Assembly: GCA_963556255.1 (NCBI GenBank)
Contig: OY744611.1
Location: 5,545,736 to 5,609,735, forward strand
DNA length: 64,000 nucleotides
Reading direction: 5' to 3'
DNA from: Allolobophora icterica
Taxonomy: Eukaryota > Annelida > Clitellata > Crassiclitellata > Lumbricidae
Below are positions 11,111-23,060 of the stretch, one piece after another. Below the pieces are notes generated by a model. It was not told the origin of the DNA. It saw only the letters and a program-made list of their open reading frames with translations, and ran no database searches. The translations under genes were made by a program, and so were the position numbers. Position 1 is the stretch's first letter. The number at the start of each line of letters is the position of its first letter.

Positions 11111-12955
11111 AACATAGGACCAGACAGACCTCAGCTGCTTATTGTGGATGGCCACGATTCACACAATTTCGTGGAACTGCTCGAAACTGCGGCAGAAAAC
11201 GGCATCCACATAATTGAACTGCCAGCTCATACATCCAACTGGCTCCAACCGTGCGATCGGACAGTTTTTGGACCTTTCAAGAATGCTTACAGAAAGGCAT
11301 GTGAAGATCTCATGACTCAGTTCCCAGGAACTGTTGTATCACGAGCAAGTTTCTGTGGATTGCTTAAAAAAGCTTGGGAGGAGGCGTTATCCGCGAGCAA
11401 TATAGTATCTGGTTTCAGAGCATGTGGAATCCATCCGTTCAATCCAGATTCTGTACCATCAGAAGCATACTTGCCAAATTGCATGTATTCTGTGAAGCAA
11501 CTCATTGAAAGCGAAGTGTCATTGAGGGATTCTTCATCCCAAAATTCAGCTTCAACGCCAAAAAACGATGGATCATCGACATCTGATTCTCCAAGACAAA
11601 CGCTGTCTTCAAGTTTTCAAGGAGCATGTGATGACTCTTCAGCACCAGTCGTCATAGATAATTCAACAACTCAGAACGTTTTCAATATTTCGGATTTCAC
11701 GTCGATGGATCCTGAGGTAGTTGCAAAAGCTTGTGCAACTGCGTCCCCAGTGAAAGTTTTACGATTGCTCGAGTCAACTCTCACCCAGCAACAGTTGGGT
11801 TGTTTCCAATATCTATATGAGAAAAAGTACAGCCTAAACCAGGACGAAACATACAAAACCTGGCAGAAATTAAAAAGTTTGGCGGAAGAACAAGATGAAG
11901 ATCATCAGGCGCCATCCGTAGAAGAGATCATGGACTTGAATTTATCTGTGGGAACTTTGCCAAGCTTTTCTGAGAGCCTTACAGGAGATTTCAATATTGA
12001 TGACTCATTTGCAGATCTATTGTTATCTGTCATTTCAACGGAGCAAAAAGGAACCGATACATCCACTTCCTTGGAAATTCCAAACTCAAATCTTTGTCAG
12101 TGTTCCACCGAGAATAATATACTATGTTCTTGTTCAACTAACAAACAAGTTTGTAACGTTCTTCTTGCCGAAAATCAGACTGCCATCAACACTTTGAGCC
12201 TTGATGAGACACCTTGTTCTTCCAACATCGATGCGAGAGAAATCAAAAAACAAAATTCCGTTGATTCAAATTCTGCTGTTAAGTCGATCGCATTGAACCC
12301 TACAACATCCAGTGACATTGCAGTTATCTTAGGTAGTCAGAGTCACGTCGACGACGAGGAACGTTTTGCTCATCCAAGTCTCAGTGACCACCCTAGTAGT
12401 TCTATTTCTGCCCGGGTCAATTCAGTCGAAGGAAAACAATTCCCTTTCAAAAACCGATCTTATCCTGGAGACGTTGACAGTGATATTCTCCCATATCCAG
12501 CAATAACTACAAGAGGGAAAAAAACTAATTTGAAGCAGAAATTTTTTCTTATCACTTCCACAGAATCTCGTGATTTGAAGCTAAAGGAACAGCACGCAAA
12601 AGTGGAACGTCAGAGGATCAAGGAAGAAAAAGCACACAACAAGCAGCAACAAGTGAAAAAGGTAAAGAAAGTGATTGAAAAACAACCAAGGGGAAAGAAA
12701 CCGAACACATTAAAAGGAAAGGAAAAACCGATGCCATCTCAGAAGACAAACAAGAAAACGAATAAGGCTTGCAAAACCCAGGGTACAACCGATTCTCTGA
12801 TTCCATGCGATATTTGCCAAGTACGATTTTGTGATGATAAGACAGGAAGAAAATGGATTGAATGCCAAGGCTGTCAGACTTGGTTTCACAATGCTTGCCA
12901 AGGTCTGGATGAAAATGGACCAGAACATTTTTTGTGCATTTCATGCGATGCATGA
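11111..12955 (+). CDS. pogo-type transposase, 3' part with PHD finger
   Basis: Continues the transposase after the LINE in the same frame. The second catalytic Asp is in [12 protein letters not shown] and the third in [16 protein letters not shown] long low-complexity Ser/Thr-rich region follows (about 150-450 residues into this part), then a Lys-rich segment, and a C4HC3 PHD-type finger at the end (CDICQVRFC ... [15 protein letters not shown] ... FLCISC). A PHD finger on a pogo/Jerky-type transposase suggests chromatin reading, by family knowledge. No internal stop. The first codon of this part is supplied by the duplicated target. Confidence 0.88.
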   Translation, partial: NIGPDRPQLLIVDGHDSHNFVELLETAAENGIHIIELPAHTSNWLQPCDRTVFGPFKNAYRKACEDLMTQFPGTVVSRASFCGLLKKAWEEALSASNIVSGFRACGIHPFNPDSVPSEAYLPNCMYSVKQLIESEVSLRDSSSQNSASTPKNDGSSTSDSPRQTLSSSFQGACDDSSAPVVIDNSTTQNVFNISDFTSMDPEVVAKACATASPVKVLRLLESTLTQQQLGCFQYLYEKKYSLNQDETYKTWQKLKSLAEEQDEDHQAPSVEEIMDLNLSVGTLPSFSESLTGDFNIDDSFADLLLSVISTEQKGTDTSTSLEIPNSNLCQCSTENNILCSCSTNKQVCNVLLAENQTAINTLSLDETPCSSNIDAREIKKQNSVDSNSAVKSIALNPTTSSDIAVILGSQSHVDDEERFAHPSLSDHPSSSISARVNSVEGKQFPFKNRSYPGDVDSDILPYPAITTRGKKTNLKQKFFLITSTESRDLKLKEQHAKVERQRIKEEKAHNKQQQVKKVKKVIEKQPRGKKPNTLKGKEKPMPSQKTNKKTNKACKTQGTTDSLIPCDICQVRFCDDKTGRKWIECQGCQTWFHNACQGLDENGPEHFLCISCDA

Positions 12956-13589
12956 GACATTGAAATGACTCGTGCAGTCGATTGTTTTTGTTTTTCCTCA
13001 TATCTGCTAGTTATTATGTTCTCATAGAGTAGGATGAAATCTTTTAGTCAGGTTTTGTGCAATAATGTTGGCATTTTTAATTGGCTGGTAGGCTACACCT
13101 TGTAGTCATCTGTTCTAAGATACATTCTTGTCAATTTGTCCTAGTCAAGTTTTGCAATAGCCGGCTAAAGGCAACTATGTTACAAAATAGTAGTTCGATT
13201 TGATTTTTTGTTGGTACTCTTAGCCTTTTAGGATTTGTAGCCATTTTGATTTTATTTAGATTTTTGATTTTACTGGTTTATGCATAATACAACATAAAAC
13301 CTATTTCTAGCCACATGAAACATTATTCTGGCCAGTGGCCAGAAATATGTACCCATGTGGCCAAGAAATATGTATCAGTGGCCAGAGTTGTGTATTTTAG
13401 AGGGGTCCCAGCAATATATATATTTTAATTTCATTTATGTTCTTGCAAGATATTCTACGATATAATAATATACTCAATATGTTGCTTGATCTCGATGTTT
13501 TGTTTTTAAACAAATTTAACTGATCCAAGTATTCAATTTTTGCGAAGTTCTGACAAAGTGGCCAGAATTTGGTAACTTTACCCTAACGG

Positions 13590-14454
13590 TTTTAATGTAT
13601 GAGCTGTCTGTTTTAGTAAGGCTTAATCGAAAGCAATTAGTTCTATGTTTGCTGTTTGCGTACTCAATTTTGGTTGATTCATTTAAGTATTTTTGATGTT
13701 CATAGGTCGTTGACTGACGTAGACAGCTTATGTTTGATCTCAGTCCTATGAAACAGATCATTTTACAGTACATATATTTAAATCTGGAATGATGCCTCAA
13801 GTAGTGATGAGATTCTTCATGTCATTGTGCAGATGAGTTACTGTTTGCCTATATTGTCGTAAACTCTTTGTCATCAGACAATCGCACAAATTGAATTTAA
13901 ACTGAAATTCTGTTTGACGTCCTCTATTCGGTTTAAATAATTTGAAGGTGCGAACAATTTACGTAATTTCATATTCGTACTAAAAGAATGTTGCAATAAA
14001 TATTAATCTCCATTGTTCTTTACTTCGAAGGTTGCTATGACATTACAATGTATAACGTTTAACTTAATTACTTTATTACTACCCTAACGATGGTTGTCCG
14101 TCATTGGCGGGTAATCAGTTGAAGTCGGTTAGCGGGTTTTGACCTCTAGAGGCTTTTATTCGATGCAAACAGATAAAGTGCTTTCTGATGGAAACGTATT
14201 CGATAAGATAAGCTAAATAACAGCAGATAACAACAATCTAACACTAAAAGAACTGGTAACGAGTGCCGAGTATTTGCATGCTCAACGTATTCAAACCAGT
14301 TATCTACTTACAAAACGTAGGCCATTTTCTTACACCTAGTTTAGGCAACCTAGCATTCTGTAAAGCATGGAAAGCCCGACAAACATCCATCTTACACTTT
14401 CCAAAGCATATTCTCAAAATCTAAATATACAGTAGCGACACCTTTGACACTTAC
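13590..14454. other. Intron-like sequence, part of a segmental duplication
   Basis: No coding exon seen. The part from about 14240 to 14454 is alignable by eye with 59155-59370 (GTAACGAGTG, TTTGCATG, ATTCAAACC, and the run up to the splice donor), so it belongs to the duplicated CARD/SH3 gene block rather than to a mobile element. Confidence 0.5.
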
Positions 14455-14534
14455 CCATAACAACGCGATTTCTTGGTATGAATCCGATCTCTCCACTCTC
14501 CAAATGCCACACCTTCCACCATTCGTCCGTGTCA
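14455..14534 (-). CDS. SH3 domain second-half exon, copy A
   Basis: An 80-base exon between acceptor GGCTTTTGCAG and donor GTAAGTGTC, entering in phase 2 and leaving in phase 1. It encodes DTDEWWKVWHLESGEIGFIP followed by RNRVV, the C-terminal half of an SH3 domain: the WW pair, the glycine turn and the IPxN ligand-binding strand. The preceding half is at 16251-16431, with a LINE in the intron between. Same size, phases and position as 59371-59450. Confidence 0.8.
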
Positions 14535-14806
14535 CTGCAAAAGCCGTGAAATTTAATTATTATTGCTCGTAACTGAGCCGCAATCAGGTAAACAATCCGG
14601 AGATACGTTCGCCGGAAAGATGGTAACTACACAAATGACTGAATATAACGAACAGATACAGTGAGGGAATTCCAATATCTAGGCCCAGCAACCGAAAAAG
14701 CTCGTTCACCAACAACAATTCTAGTTTTAGATATAATCAGAGATTACTGATAAGATTGAGGAATAAGGACTGATTCTGAATACTGTGGATGATTACAATT
14801 CAGTGC

Positions 14807-14807
14807 T

Positions 14808-14900
<93 letters not shown>

Positions 14901-14905
14901 TATTA

Positions 14906-14994
<89 letters not shown>

Positions 14995-15880
14995 ACAAAC
15001 ATTTATAACGCGCGCAAAGTCACACAGAAATATTAATGTGCATCTGAGGCGCGATTAGTCATCCGCCAGGTGAAGAGCAATTAGATATCCATATGTGTGA
15101 AAGCCAGTGAGAAGTAATTAGTTTTGAGGCGTTTCTTTAAGGAAGAATAAGAGGTCGAGCAACGGATAAGCATTGGTAGTCGGTTCCATTCCTTGGGAGC
15201 TGCAACACGAAATGCACGAGAGCCCATGGCAGTGCTGCATCTAGGCTCAACCAAAAGACCCATAACCGAAGACCGTAGACTGCGTGGCGGAATGTAAGGA
15301 GAGAGTAGTGGTTGAAGGTAGGTTGGAGTGCACATTGTGAGGGTTTTAAATGTCAAGCAGGCCAGTTTAAATCTAATTCTGAATGTTACAGGAAGCCAAT
15401 GCAGCTGATGGAGCAGAGTTAATGAGTTTGAACGAGAAGTTGCACGCAAAACCACGCGAGTCAGAGGATTTTGGATGCGTTGAAGCCTGTTGACTTGAAG
15501 ATCTGAAATGCCTGCAAACACAGAGTTGGCATAATCGAGGCGAGAGCAGACAAGAGAACAGGCTATGGTCTGTGACATGTCTTTGGTAAGAGCAGATCTG
15601 ATGTGACGAATTGCCCTGATATGATAGAAACAAGATTTGCAAAGGTTTGTAATGTGATATTGGAATGTGAGATTACTGTCCAAAGTGACCCCAAGTGTTT
15701 TGATAGTCCTTGATACTAGAACGACAGGCCAGCAAGATCAACGCTAGATTGAGAAGGGAAAGACCGGAGTCGCTGGCGTGAGCCAAACATGATTGCCTCA
15801 GATTTATCTGGGTTTTTAGCAAGACCATTGAAGCAGAGCCAAGCATGCACTGAAGAGAGGCACTCTTCTAGTATTACTTT
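14807..15880 (-). mobile_element. LINE ORF2 3' part with long (ATT)n tail
   Basis: Minus-strand frame 15683-15081 gives VCSRLDYANSVFAGI, LHQLHWLPVTFRIRFKLACL and APKEWNRLP, the CR1/L2-type C-terminal region. Upstream (15880-15700), a shifted frame gives a KNPDKSEAIMFG-like stretch. The 3' end GCGCGTTATAAATGTTTG runs into about 190 bp of ATT repeats (14807-14994), likely an expanded LINE tail. It sits in the intron inside the SH3 domain of copy A. Confidence 0.75.
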
Positions 15881-16250
15881 ACCGGACTGATAACCTTTAT
15901 AACCTGCGAGTGCAGATTAAAAAGAGATTATATGCCTTACATGATGCCAATGTAAAGATTAAAGTTCTATGAATCTATGGTTATATCTTTCCATTTTGAA
16001 GTATTTGTTATCCTCTTTAGTCAAAGACTGTATGTCATATTTTGGTGTAGCTAAATACATCATCAGCAATTAATCCACTGCACGGCCTTTTCTTAAGATC
16101 AAAATATTTACAATGAATATTAAATATCGCATTACACGCCAGAGTTAGAACCAAGGCGAAGAAATTAAACGCCTTTGGAGACTAGTATTCTAATTATGTC
16201 ATCATGATTATGCGCCGATATAAATTATCTCATGCATAATATTTAATTAC

Positions 16251-16431
16251 CCGATTTTTGCGCGAGGAATTGTCTCCATCTTCTCTCCTCTTTTATATGT
16301 AAGCGCCATTGCGTAAGGACTACAGTGCTTCGTATCTCTTCTTCTGAAGAAAATATTCCACAGTTGATTTGTCTCTCTTCTAGTCATCTGTTTGGGATTG
16401 AAATCATGAGCTGCACGCAGCTTAATTATCT
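16251..16431 (-). CDS. SH3 domain first-half exon, copy A
   Basis: A 181-base exon from acceptor GCGAATATTTCTTCCAG to donor GTAATTAAAT, phase 1 in and phase 2 out. It starts with KLRAAHDFNPKQMTRRE, the ALYDF-type strand of an SH3 domain, and ends with LTYKRGEKMETIP, the LSFKKGD-type strand. About 25 residues lie between them in place of the usual short RT loop. The second half of the domain is the exon at 14455-14534. The homologous exon at 60294-60600 has a far longer acidic insert. Likely an adaptor-type binding module; ligand unknown. Confidence 0.78.
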
Positions 16432-16745
16432 CTGGAAGAAATATTCGCAAAAGTAAAATTTTTGACATATTCTGAACACATTTCCGACTGTTACGACATG
16501 CAGTTGCATTTGACAACCTTCAAACTAAACGACAAAGAATTACACGTATTAGCCTACATGGTCGTTCGCCGCTATTGAATGGAAGTTGGATATTTTGGAC
16601 TCAAAGTATTTTCCTGCTAATTTTCGTCTGCACACATCATCCGATGCTCCTCATTTCAGTATCTAACAATTATAGTCGGCCACCATTAACGGATTTCAGT
16701 TGAACTGATATCGATTTTTCATCGTCTGTGTCCTGGTGTAACATT

Positions 16746-16899
16746 CAGGGCTGTAGTCAAGGGAGACCGTATACTCACCTCACAATAATATTTATGTTTA
16801 TTTATATTAAAATACTGTAGCGTATATTCACCTCTAATTTTGTTTCTGAAAACTAACCGATAGCGTGTACTCACCTCTAATTTTGCCACTACACCCCTG
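16746..16899. mobile_element. hAT-type MITE, 154 bp
   Basis: Ends CAGGGCTGTAGTCAAGG and, read inward, CAGGGGTGTAGTGGCAA. Flanked by GTAACATT (16738-16745) and GTAACATC (16900-16907), an 8-bp duplication with one difference. Two internal ACTCACCTCTAATTTTG copies. Confidence 0.8.
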
Positions 16900-16907
16900 G
16901 TAACATC

Positions 16908-17379
16908 TGACCATGAATTAAGATTAGTATGGAAGAAATTGAAGTGTGATTGCAGAAAGTGAATGGTCAGCGACATCCTGCTTAAAGCATGTTGTCAACC
17001 AATTAGACGCCTTGAATCGCTTGTCATTGATTTGTGGAATAACAAAAACGCACTCCTTAATCTAGGCGTCAGTTATTCTTGGAAATATTCTCAGATATCA
17101 AAATCCTTCAGCTTCCTTGTTCGTCGCTTTCATGAAATTTCTTAACAATCCGATATTTATATGAAGAGGAGCCAAAACTCTTGCTTATGTCCAGCGATTT
17201 ATGTTCCACACTTTCTGTCCAGGAACCAATCAAGTGTGTCATCAGACTCTTTAGTACAGTTGTTTTATTCACATATTAGACTACAGTATTTGTAGCACTA
17301 AAGGTGTATGTTTCAGGTTGTGACTGATCATATGCACAAATCAATGTATGCAAAATGCCGATAAACATTTTCTGCGTGA
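16908..17379. other. No gene recognised
   Basis: AT-rich; no exon, terminal repeat or LINE motif that I can support. Confidence 0.4.
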
Positions 17380-18478
17380 AATTGTACTAGCACCGGCAAA
17401 AAAGGGTTTCAAGCGTTTGCGGAACTGAAGAGGAGAGAATGCAAGAAGCTCTTGGAGGACAGAGGAAAACTGTTCCAAGCTCCATATGCAAAGCTCCTGG
17501 ATTGGGCTATGGAAGAGTGCATACGTAGAATAACCGGTAAAAGTACGTTTTAGCGTAATTAATTATTGGAAGCTGGATGAGCGACGAAAATGGAGATCAA
17601 CCGAGAAGCTGGATGTGCGAAGAAAATAGACCTCAAACTAGAAGCTGTATCAGCGATGAAAATGTGTCATATTAAAACTTAAAATAGAAGCTGGATGTGC
17701 GATGAAAATGAGGTAAAACTGGAAGCTGGATAGATGAACGATTAAAAAGTGTAATATTAAAACAAAACTAGAAGTCGATGAAAACATAGTTCAAACGAGA
17801 ACATGGATGAAATAATTATTTACGCTATTCATTTTTTCGAAATCCTGAAAATAATTAATTACGCTAAAGCGTACGGTTACCGAATAACCTAGAGGCCAGG
17901 GGTCGGGAATCGCAAGGAGGAAACTGCGATGCAGAAATTCATTAGGTAAGACGGAGCAGACCCAGTGAGGGTGAGGGTTTTGAACTAATTATCTATTGGG
18001 CAGGGAGCCAGTGGAGGGAGTCACAAATAAAGGGAGAGATGTGGGCAAATTAGGAATATCACCTATAAGCCTAGCAGCAGCATTAAGAATAGACTGAAGT
18101 TTGTGCTTATTGGAGGAGGAAGACCAAAGTACACCGAGTGCAGATCAAAGCGTGAACCAGCGTGGTGACAGCATGGACTGAAAGACAATTGCGGACGGAT
18201 CGAAGCTGGCGGAGATGATAAAAGCTAGATCGGGATACAAGGTTAACTTGATCAATGAAGGAACGGGTAGGATCGAGGACAATCCCCAAGTGACGAACAG
18301 AGGAGGAGAACTGAATGAGGGGGAAGCTGAGATAAAAGGAGTCGAAATCAATCTTGCTGAGTTGGAGTCGACCACCAAGCCAGATAAACTGAGTCTTGTC
18401 AGGGTTCAGCCGCAAACGATTAGAGGAAAATATTGCAAAATCAGTTAAATCACAAATCAGCGTGATGTTCAAATACAT
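17380..18478 (-). mobile_element. L2-like LINE fragment with nested MITE
   Basis: Minus-strand frame 18478-18107 gives SNRLRLNPDKTQFIWLG, SSVRHLGIVLDPTRSF and LRQLRSVRNCL. Further 3', after shifts and a nested element at 17536-17881, the ORF2 end AYGAWNSFPLSSKSFLHSL is readable. Old copy with several lesions. Confidence 0.72.
17536..17881. mobile_element. TIR element, 346 bp, with AAGCTGGATG repeats
   Basis: Ends GGTAAAAGTACGTTTTAGCG and, read inward, GGTAACCGTACGCTTTAGCG; both continue TAATTAATTATT. Flanked by a perfect 8-bp duplication GAATAACC (17528-17535, 17882-17889). The interior is a degenerate array of GAAGCTGGATGTGCGATGAA units of 35-50 bp. The same module fills parts of the elements at 28365-31651 and 38522-39080, which have different ends. 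Confidence 0.85.
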
Positions 18479-18564
18479 TTGGGTCTACACACAACTGAAT
18501 TCTCCATTCCAAACTCGACTACAGTAACTGTAATTTCTTTTCTACAATATCGACTCATCAAATA

Positions 18565-19190
18565 AAATGACTGCAAGCAGTCCAGAATGCTGTCTCCCGC
18601 GCTGTCAACAAAACTTCCAAGCACCACCACATATCCTCCGTTCTGAAATCACTTTATCGGCTAATAGTCCCTCAGCCTATCCATTAAAAATTTCTCTCTT
18701 ACCTATGCATATATGTAGGGCTGTGAAGAGGTATGAGTGCTTTCAGGTGTATAAGCAGGTTGAAGCGCTTGGGTGCAAGTGGATATTAGTGTGCATATGT
18801 GCATGTGGGCTAATTTGGCATGAAAGTATGTATGTAGGTGACTGCTCATGGATAAGCTGAGGTCTTCTCTAAAAGTTTAATCCACGGAATTATTATAAAC
18901 GTTCACAGGATTGATCACAGGTTATGTTATCTTGGCCTTAGTTAAGTACTAGTTAAGAAGTGTGAAAACATTGTACAACGATAATTATACTTAAAGGCTT
19001 TAGTTAAGTACTGAGTTAAGAATGATGGATGATTGACTGATTTCCACTTACTGTAAAACTACCCAGGTGGCCCTGGTAGCGGGGTCATTTGACCCCGTTT
19101 GGGCCTCCTGTGTAGCCAGACTTTGGAATCTAATAATGCATGTTTCTGCTTTATCTGTAAGTTTGGTTACCAAATAAACATGTTGATGTT
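18565..19190 (+). mobile_element. LINE fragments, including a (TGTTGA)n tail
   Basis: At 18565-18710 one frame gives LQAVQNAVSRAVNKTSKHHH, a piece of the post-catalytic region of a LINE. At 19060-19190 GGTAGCGGGGTCATTTGACC and a tail AACATGTTGATGTTGATGTT look like the 3' UTR and end of a LINE. Whether both belong to one copy is uncertain. Confidence 0.4.
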
Positions 19191-19583
19191 GATGTTAAAT
19201 AATATGCATTATTTAAAATTTTACAGTTTCAGCAAACCCTCATTATCCAATAGGCAATATGTGTAGCTGCATAGTGGCATTGCAGCATCAAGAAGTCCCA
19301 TCTGACTGCGTCTATAGATTTGGCGTAGCGTTTATTCAACTCTCGTTTTGAGTCGACCTTGTAATTTGGCATCCAATAAGCTCAAAATTAGCATGTTAGC
19401 GCATGGAAAAGAGTTGGTTGCTAGGACTTCGCCTCACTGTTTCTGGAGACTCAACACTAGGGTGGAGTGAAAGCTATAGGCAAACTTTTTGAGGATTCTG
19501 CAATTGGCAGGGGGTGCAAAACTTGTGCATAGATACTAGTTTGGCTAGCGTAAAATATCTTGCCTCTAGGATTATGTTTTGAG

Positions 19584-21736
19584 CAGTGGCGCAACTAGGG
19601 GGGTGCTGGGGGGTGCTTGAGCACCCCTAGGGTTAAAAAGGTGACCCACACAATTTTTCCAAATCCGATGAGTTTTTGTTCTGTTGTGGGGGGGGTAGGG
19701 GATGCAAGAATTACTACAAACCGTATACAGCGGCCAAACCTGTTAGGTCTCCATGCCAAGTCCTACTTTAGCCAGATTTCGCGAAAGATAAGACTCCAAC
19801 AGCCGCTGCAACCAACCCTCGAGACCCCGACGCAGCTGTTTGATTTATGGTGCGTTTGGCAGGACGGTCGAACGGGCAGGGTAGTTCGTTGTATCGTGGT
19901 CTATCGCCTGTCTGGTTGTGAGTAGCCTAATGTGCGGTCATTTGCGCATGGGGTCTGTTTATCTAGATTTCAATCAGAGGGTCATCTGTTGCGCATTTGG
20001 CTCAAGGAAGGGGGCGAGAAGACGAGGTTGGAAGGGGCGTAAAGGAGAAGGCGTACATTCAGGCAGAGGTGAACGTATCTAAAAGACAGGACCCTGTTAT
20101 AGAATGACAAGTATGTGGGTTTCGAAGACATACAGACAGACTGACAACATGGAGAAAGAGCGCGAGACACTGCAGGCTTGCATTATCGGAGAGGGGATAA
20201 GCTATGCCGAAAGACACAGAATGCGAGATGCACACAGATGCAGACTTGGCACCACGTGACACAGAAGCGGACTGCTCACGAACTGAGACAGACGTTTGGG
20301 AATCAGAGTCGAAGAGAGAGGGAGACAGCAACTTTCTTAACGTTGATAATAGTTTTAATACATAATTTTCGTGTCTTGAATTGATTCCGTCTTCATGGCA
20401 AATTTTTCGTCTTGTTCGCTCGATGGTAAAGCGGAAATCTTACGCAGTGGACCAAGGAAATTTCAAGGATCATTTCCCAAAAATGCTGACAATCGATCGT
20501 TTCAGAATTCTTGGTATGACAGATTTAAGTGGCTGGATTACAATGAAGAAAATGATGGGGCTCAGTGTTTTTTCTGCAAGCTGCTAAAGTCGTCTGTTGG
20601 CAAGAACGATGAATTCAAACTTGGAAAAGTTAGTAGCTGGCATAAATTCTTAGAAAAAGCAAAAAAAACACGATGTGTCAGCAGACCATATACGCTGCTA
20701 CAATGATGCCAACAACATAATTGCTGCTAGTGAAAAATGCGAAGACACAGTGAAAGAAAAACTAGTGAAATGCAGTGATGCAGAAAAAGAACGGAACAGA
20801 AAAGGTATAAAAATAATGTTTTCCGTTGTTCGATGGCTTGCAACACAGAATATATCGTTTCGTGGACACACAGAAGCTAATGGAAATTTTCAAAGTTTTT
20901 TGCACACCTTTAGAGAGTTTATGCCAGATCTTGACAAATTTATGTCGGCATGTCCAAAAAATGCAACATACATGACTTGGAAAATTCAAAATGAATTCAT
21001 ACAAATGATTGATCAACTAGTCATTGACGAAATACTCCAACCCATAATCCGGAAGAACAAACCGTTTAGTGTAATAATGGATGAAACGACAGATTCCAGC
21101 ACAAAAATGCAGGTTGCAATCAGTATTAGATACACAAATGACAAGAATGGAATTCCGGAAGAGAATCTAATTGCTATGATAGAATCACAGTCATCAACTG
21201 GAGAAGCACTCTCGGATATACTTCTGGATGTACTGCAGCAACTGGGTTTGGATCTAAACAATCTGGTCGGTCAAGGATATGACGGTGGTTCAAATATGAG
21301 AGGGGATATTCAGGGCGTGCAAGGTCGAATCAGAGCAAGATGCCCAAAAGCATTGTATACCTGGTGTTGGTCGCACAATCTACAGCTTGTGATGAGTCAT
21401 GCAGCTGAAGGTAGTTCTGCTGCAGTTGATTGTTTCAACAAAATCAAAGAGGTTTACAGTTGTGTTTCATCTTCGTCTCAACGAACTGGAATAATGGAAC
21501 GTTATTTATTAAAAAACGAGCTTCCTGTAGATGAAAGTCGAGTTGAAGAAGATGAAGACAGAAGTAGCGACCTTGCTTTTCAATCAGAATTCGAAACTGA
21601 GTCAAATGCAACTATAACGGAGACCAAAGCGCAAACGCTGTCTGCCAACTGATTTAAATGAGTCTGTAATTATGCATGTGATGCCCATTTGGTCTACTAG
21701 TGAACGTCATAATCCAATTCTCTGGTTGCGCCCCTG
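19584..21736 (+). mobile_element. hAT transposon (ZMYM/TTF type), 2153 bp
   Basis: Ends CAGTGGCGCAACTAGGG and, read inward, CAGGGGCGCAACCAGAG. Perfect 8-bp target duplication GTTTTGAG (19576-19583, 21737-21744). Carries a disabled transposase at 20395-21652. A GGTGCTGGGGGGTGCTTGAG run follows the left TIR, as in related elements. Confidence 0.92.
20395..21652 (+). pseudogene. hAT transposase with TTF zinc finger (frameshifted, truncated)
   Basis: Two overlapping frames. The first (20395-20706) has the TTF-type finger: SFQNSWYDRFKWLDY then GAQCFFCKLL. The second (20675-21652) has the hAT core: NISFRGHTEANGNF, then PFSVIMDETTDSS with the first catalytic Asp, and GYDGGSNMRGDIQGVQ with the second. 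The shift falls at an A8 run near 20660-20668, probably a one-base slip. The frame stops at 21652 shortly before the right TIR, so the third acidic residue and the C-terminal dimerisation region are deleted. Related to ZMYM1-like proteins. Non-functional. Confidence 0.88.
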
Positions 21737-21939
21737 GTTTTGAGGTGCCCCAACAGTGAAAACCTATCCCATTATAACCCAGAAATTGAAATCTTCCATA
21801 ATAAACTAGGCTTGGAATTTTAAAATGACCTTCTTAGAAGCAAGTCGTGTAACAATTTGCTAATAGGTGTTTCTAGACTAAATTGACCCTACTGAAACCG
21901 AAAATCGTGGTTAACCAGCTGGATTTTTAGCGGTTGCAT

Positions 21940-22250
21940 GGAAAAACAAGATGGAGGCCAAAATGGTGGCCAATATCTTCAAATGGCTATAAGTAAAGTC
22001 GTGTATGTGATGAAAACAAGATTTTAGAGTCTAAATAAACATTTTCGGGGGCACACATGTAGCACTGCCAGAAAACAAAATGGCGGCCAATATCTTTAGA
22101 AGGCTATAAGTAAAGTCATGTATATCATGGAAACATGATTTTAGAGTCTAAATTAATACTTTCGGGGTCAAGGAATGCGATGGAACTAAAGATACATATG
22201 TAGCACTGCCAGAAAACAAAATGGCGGACAAAATGGCGGCCAGTCTGGAG
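21940..22250. repeat. Tandem units ending in ATGGCGGCC
   Basis: About two and a half units of some 120-150 bp: GGCTATAAGTAAAGTCRTGT, ATTTTAGAGTCTAAAT, TTTCGGGG, TGTAGCACTGCCAGAAAAC, AAAATGGCGGCCAATATCTT. Part of the TAGGGTG element. The AAGATGGCGGCC type of motif also fills the element at 29482-31144. Confidence 0.65.
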
Positions 22251-22375
22251 TAATGTCTACTTGGTTAAAGAATACCAACGAAGTAAAATTCTATATGTAG
22301 CATTGACGTTATTGCAGTTTCACTGTCATTATTTACATGACATTGTTAATAGCCTGTGATTGCAGTTTAACTATT

Positions 22376-23060
22376 TTATGCCTTACGTATGCAGTATTCG
22401 TGTTCCGTGACTTGACTCGCATAGACCAGAGCTATTTCAAGCAGAGTTCTGTTAGCAGTTGTAAGCCATCTTGAATGAACTACTGGAACGGGTTTTCGAT
22501 TAGCCGCTTCGTCAGGGCATCTCCTAGCAGATATAGCTTGACTTATAGGACCATTGTACAAATACTTCTGATCGGTGCTTATATGGGCATTTTCAACACA
22601 CAGCAAATTGTCAAATGCAATTGCTGTAAAGGGAACTGCTGGTTTGTTTTCACATGCTTGGTTTGCTTTACCAATTTGACCAGACAACGTTCTAGACAAC
22701 CATGTGTTACACTATCTAGTTTCCATAGGAGATATCTCAAAGGCAATTAGTATGCATGCAACAAACAAACCAGCTACCCCAATCTCCATTTCGAGCAAGG
22801 GAATAACACCTCCTATGTTACCAGTATTCACATTTGTGCCATTGCAGCCAACAACAAGCAATCTGTTCGTTGTAATTCCTTTTCGGCGGATTATATCTGA
22901 AATTCCTCTTGCTATACTTCATGGGTTTCCACCTGATGGACCGAAATGACATTTTGGGTTCTGACAAACTGTAATGTGCTCCTCGGTTATCATATTCGGA
23001 TACTACCATATTCATTTGTTCACTTGCACTCAGTTTTGTCTTTCCTTCTATCAAAATATA
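22376..23060 (-). pseudogene. Decayed transposase of the TAGGGTG element
   Basis: Minus-strand pieces in several frames: GTNVNTGNIGGVIPLLE (about 22850-22790), TLSGQIGKA (about 22690), and STDQKYLYNGPISQAIS with HSRWLTTANRTLLE (frame 22699-22376). The blocks CDGTxVNTG, DQKYLY and HSRWLTTANR recur in uncharacterised invertebrate proteins that look transposon-derived, so I read this as the element's own transposase. Family not assigned. Multiple stops and shifts. Confidence 0.55.

Larger units (their letters stand above)
9096..13583 (+). mobile_element. pogo-type (Tc1/mariner superfamily) transposon
   Basis: The terminal inverted repeats begin GGGGCAAAGTGACTTAATTC on the left and, read inward, GGGTAAAGTTACCAAATTCT on the right, followed by CTGGCC in both. 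TA dinucleotides flank both ends (9094-9095, 13584-13585), the expected target duplication. It encodes a DDD transposase in two pieces separated by a LINE insertion. The TIR motif CTGGCC recurs many times just inside both ends. Apart from the LINE, no lesion in the coding region was seen, so the element was active until fairly recently. Confidence 0.9.

Noticed and set aside
10993..11217. Plus frames starting within 10603-11110 as the transposase N-terminus
   Set aside because: This part is antisense LINE sequence bounded by AACATA duplications; the transposase resumes only at 11111.
14785..15036. Poly-Tyr / poly-Ile frames
   Set aside because: Translation of an (ATT)n tract that forms a LINE tail.
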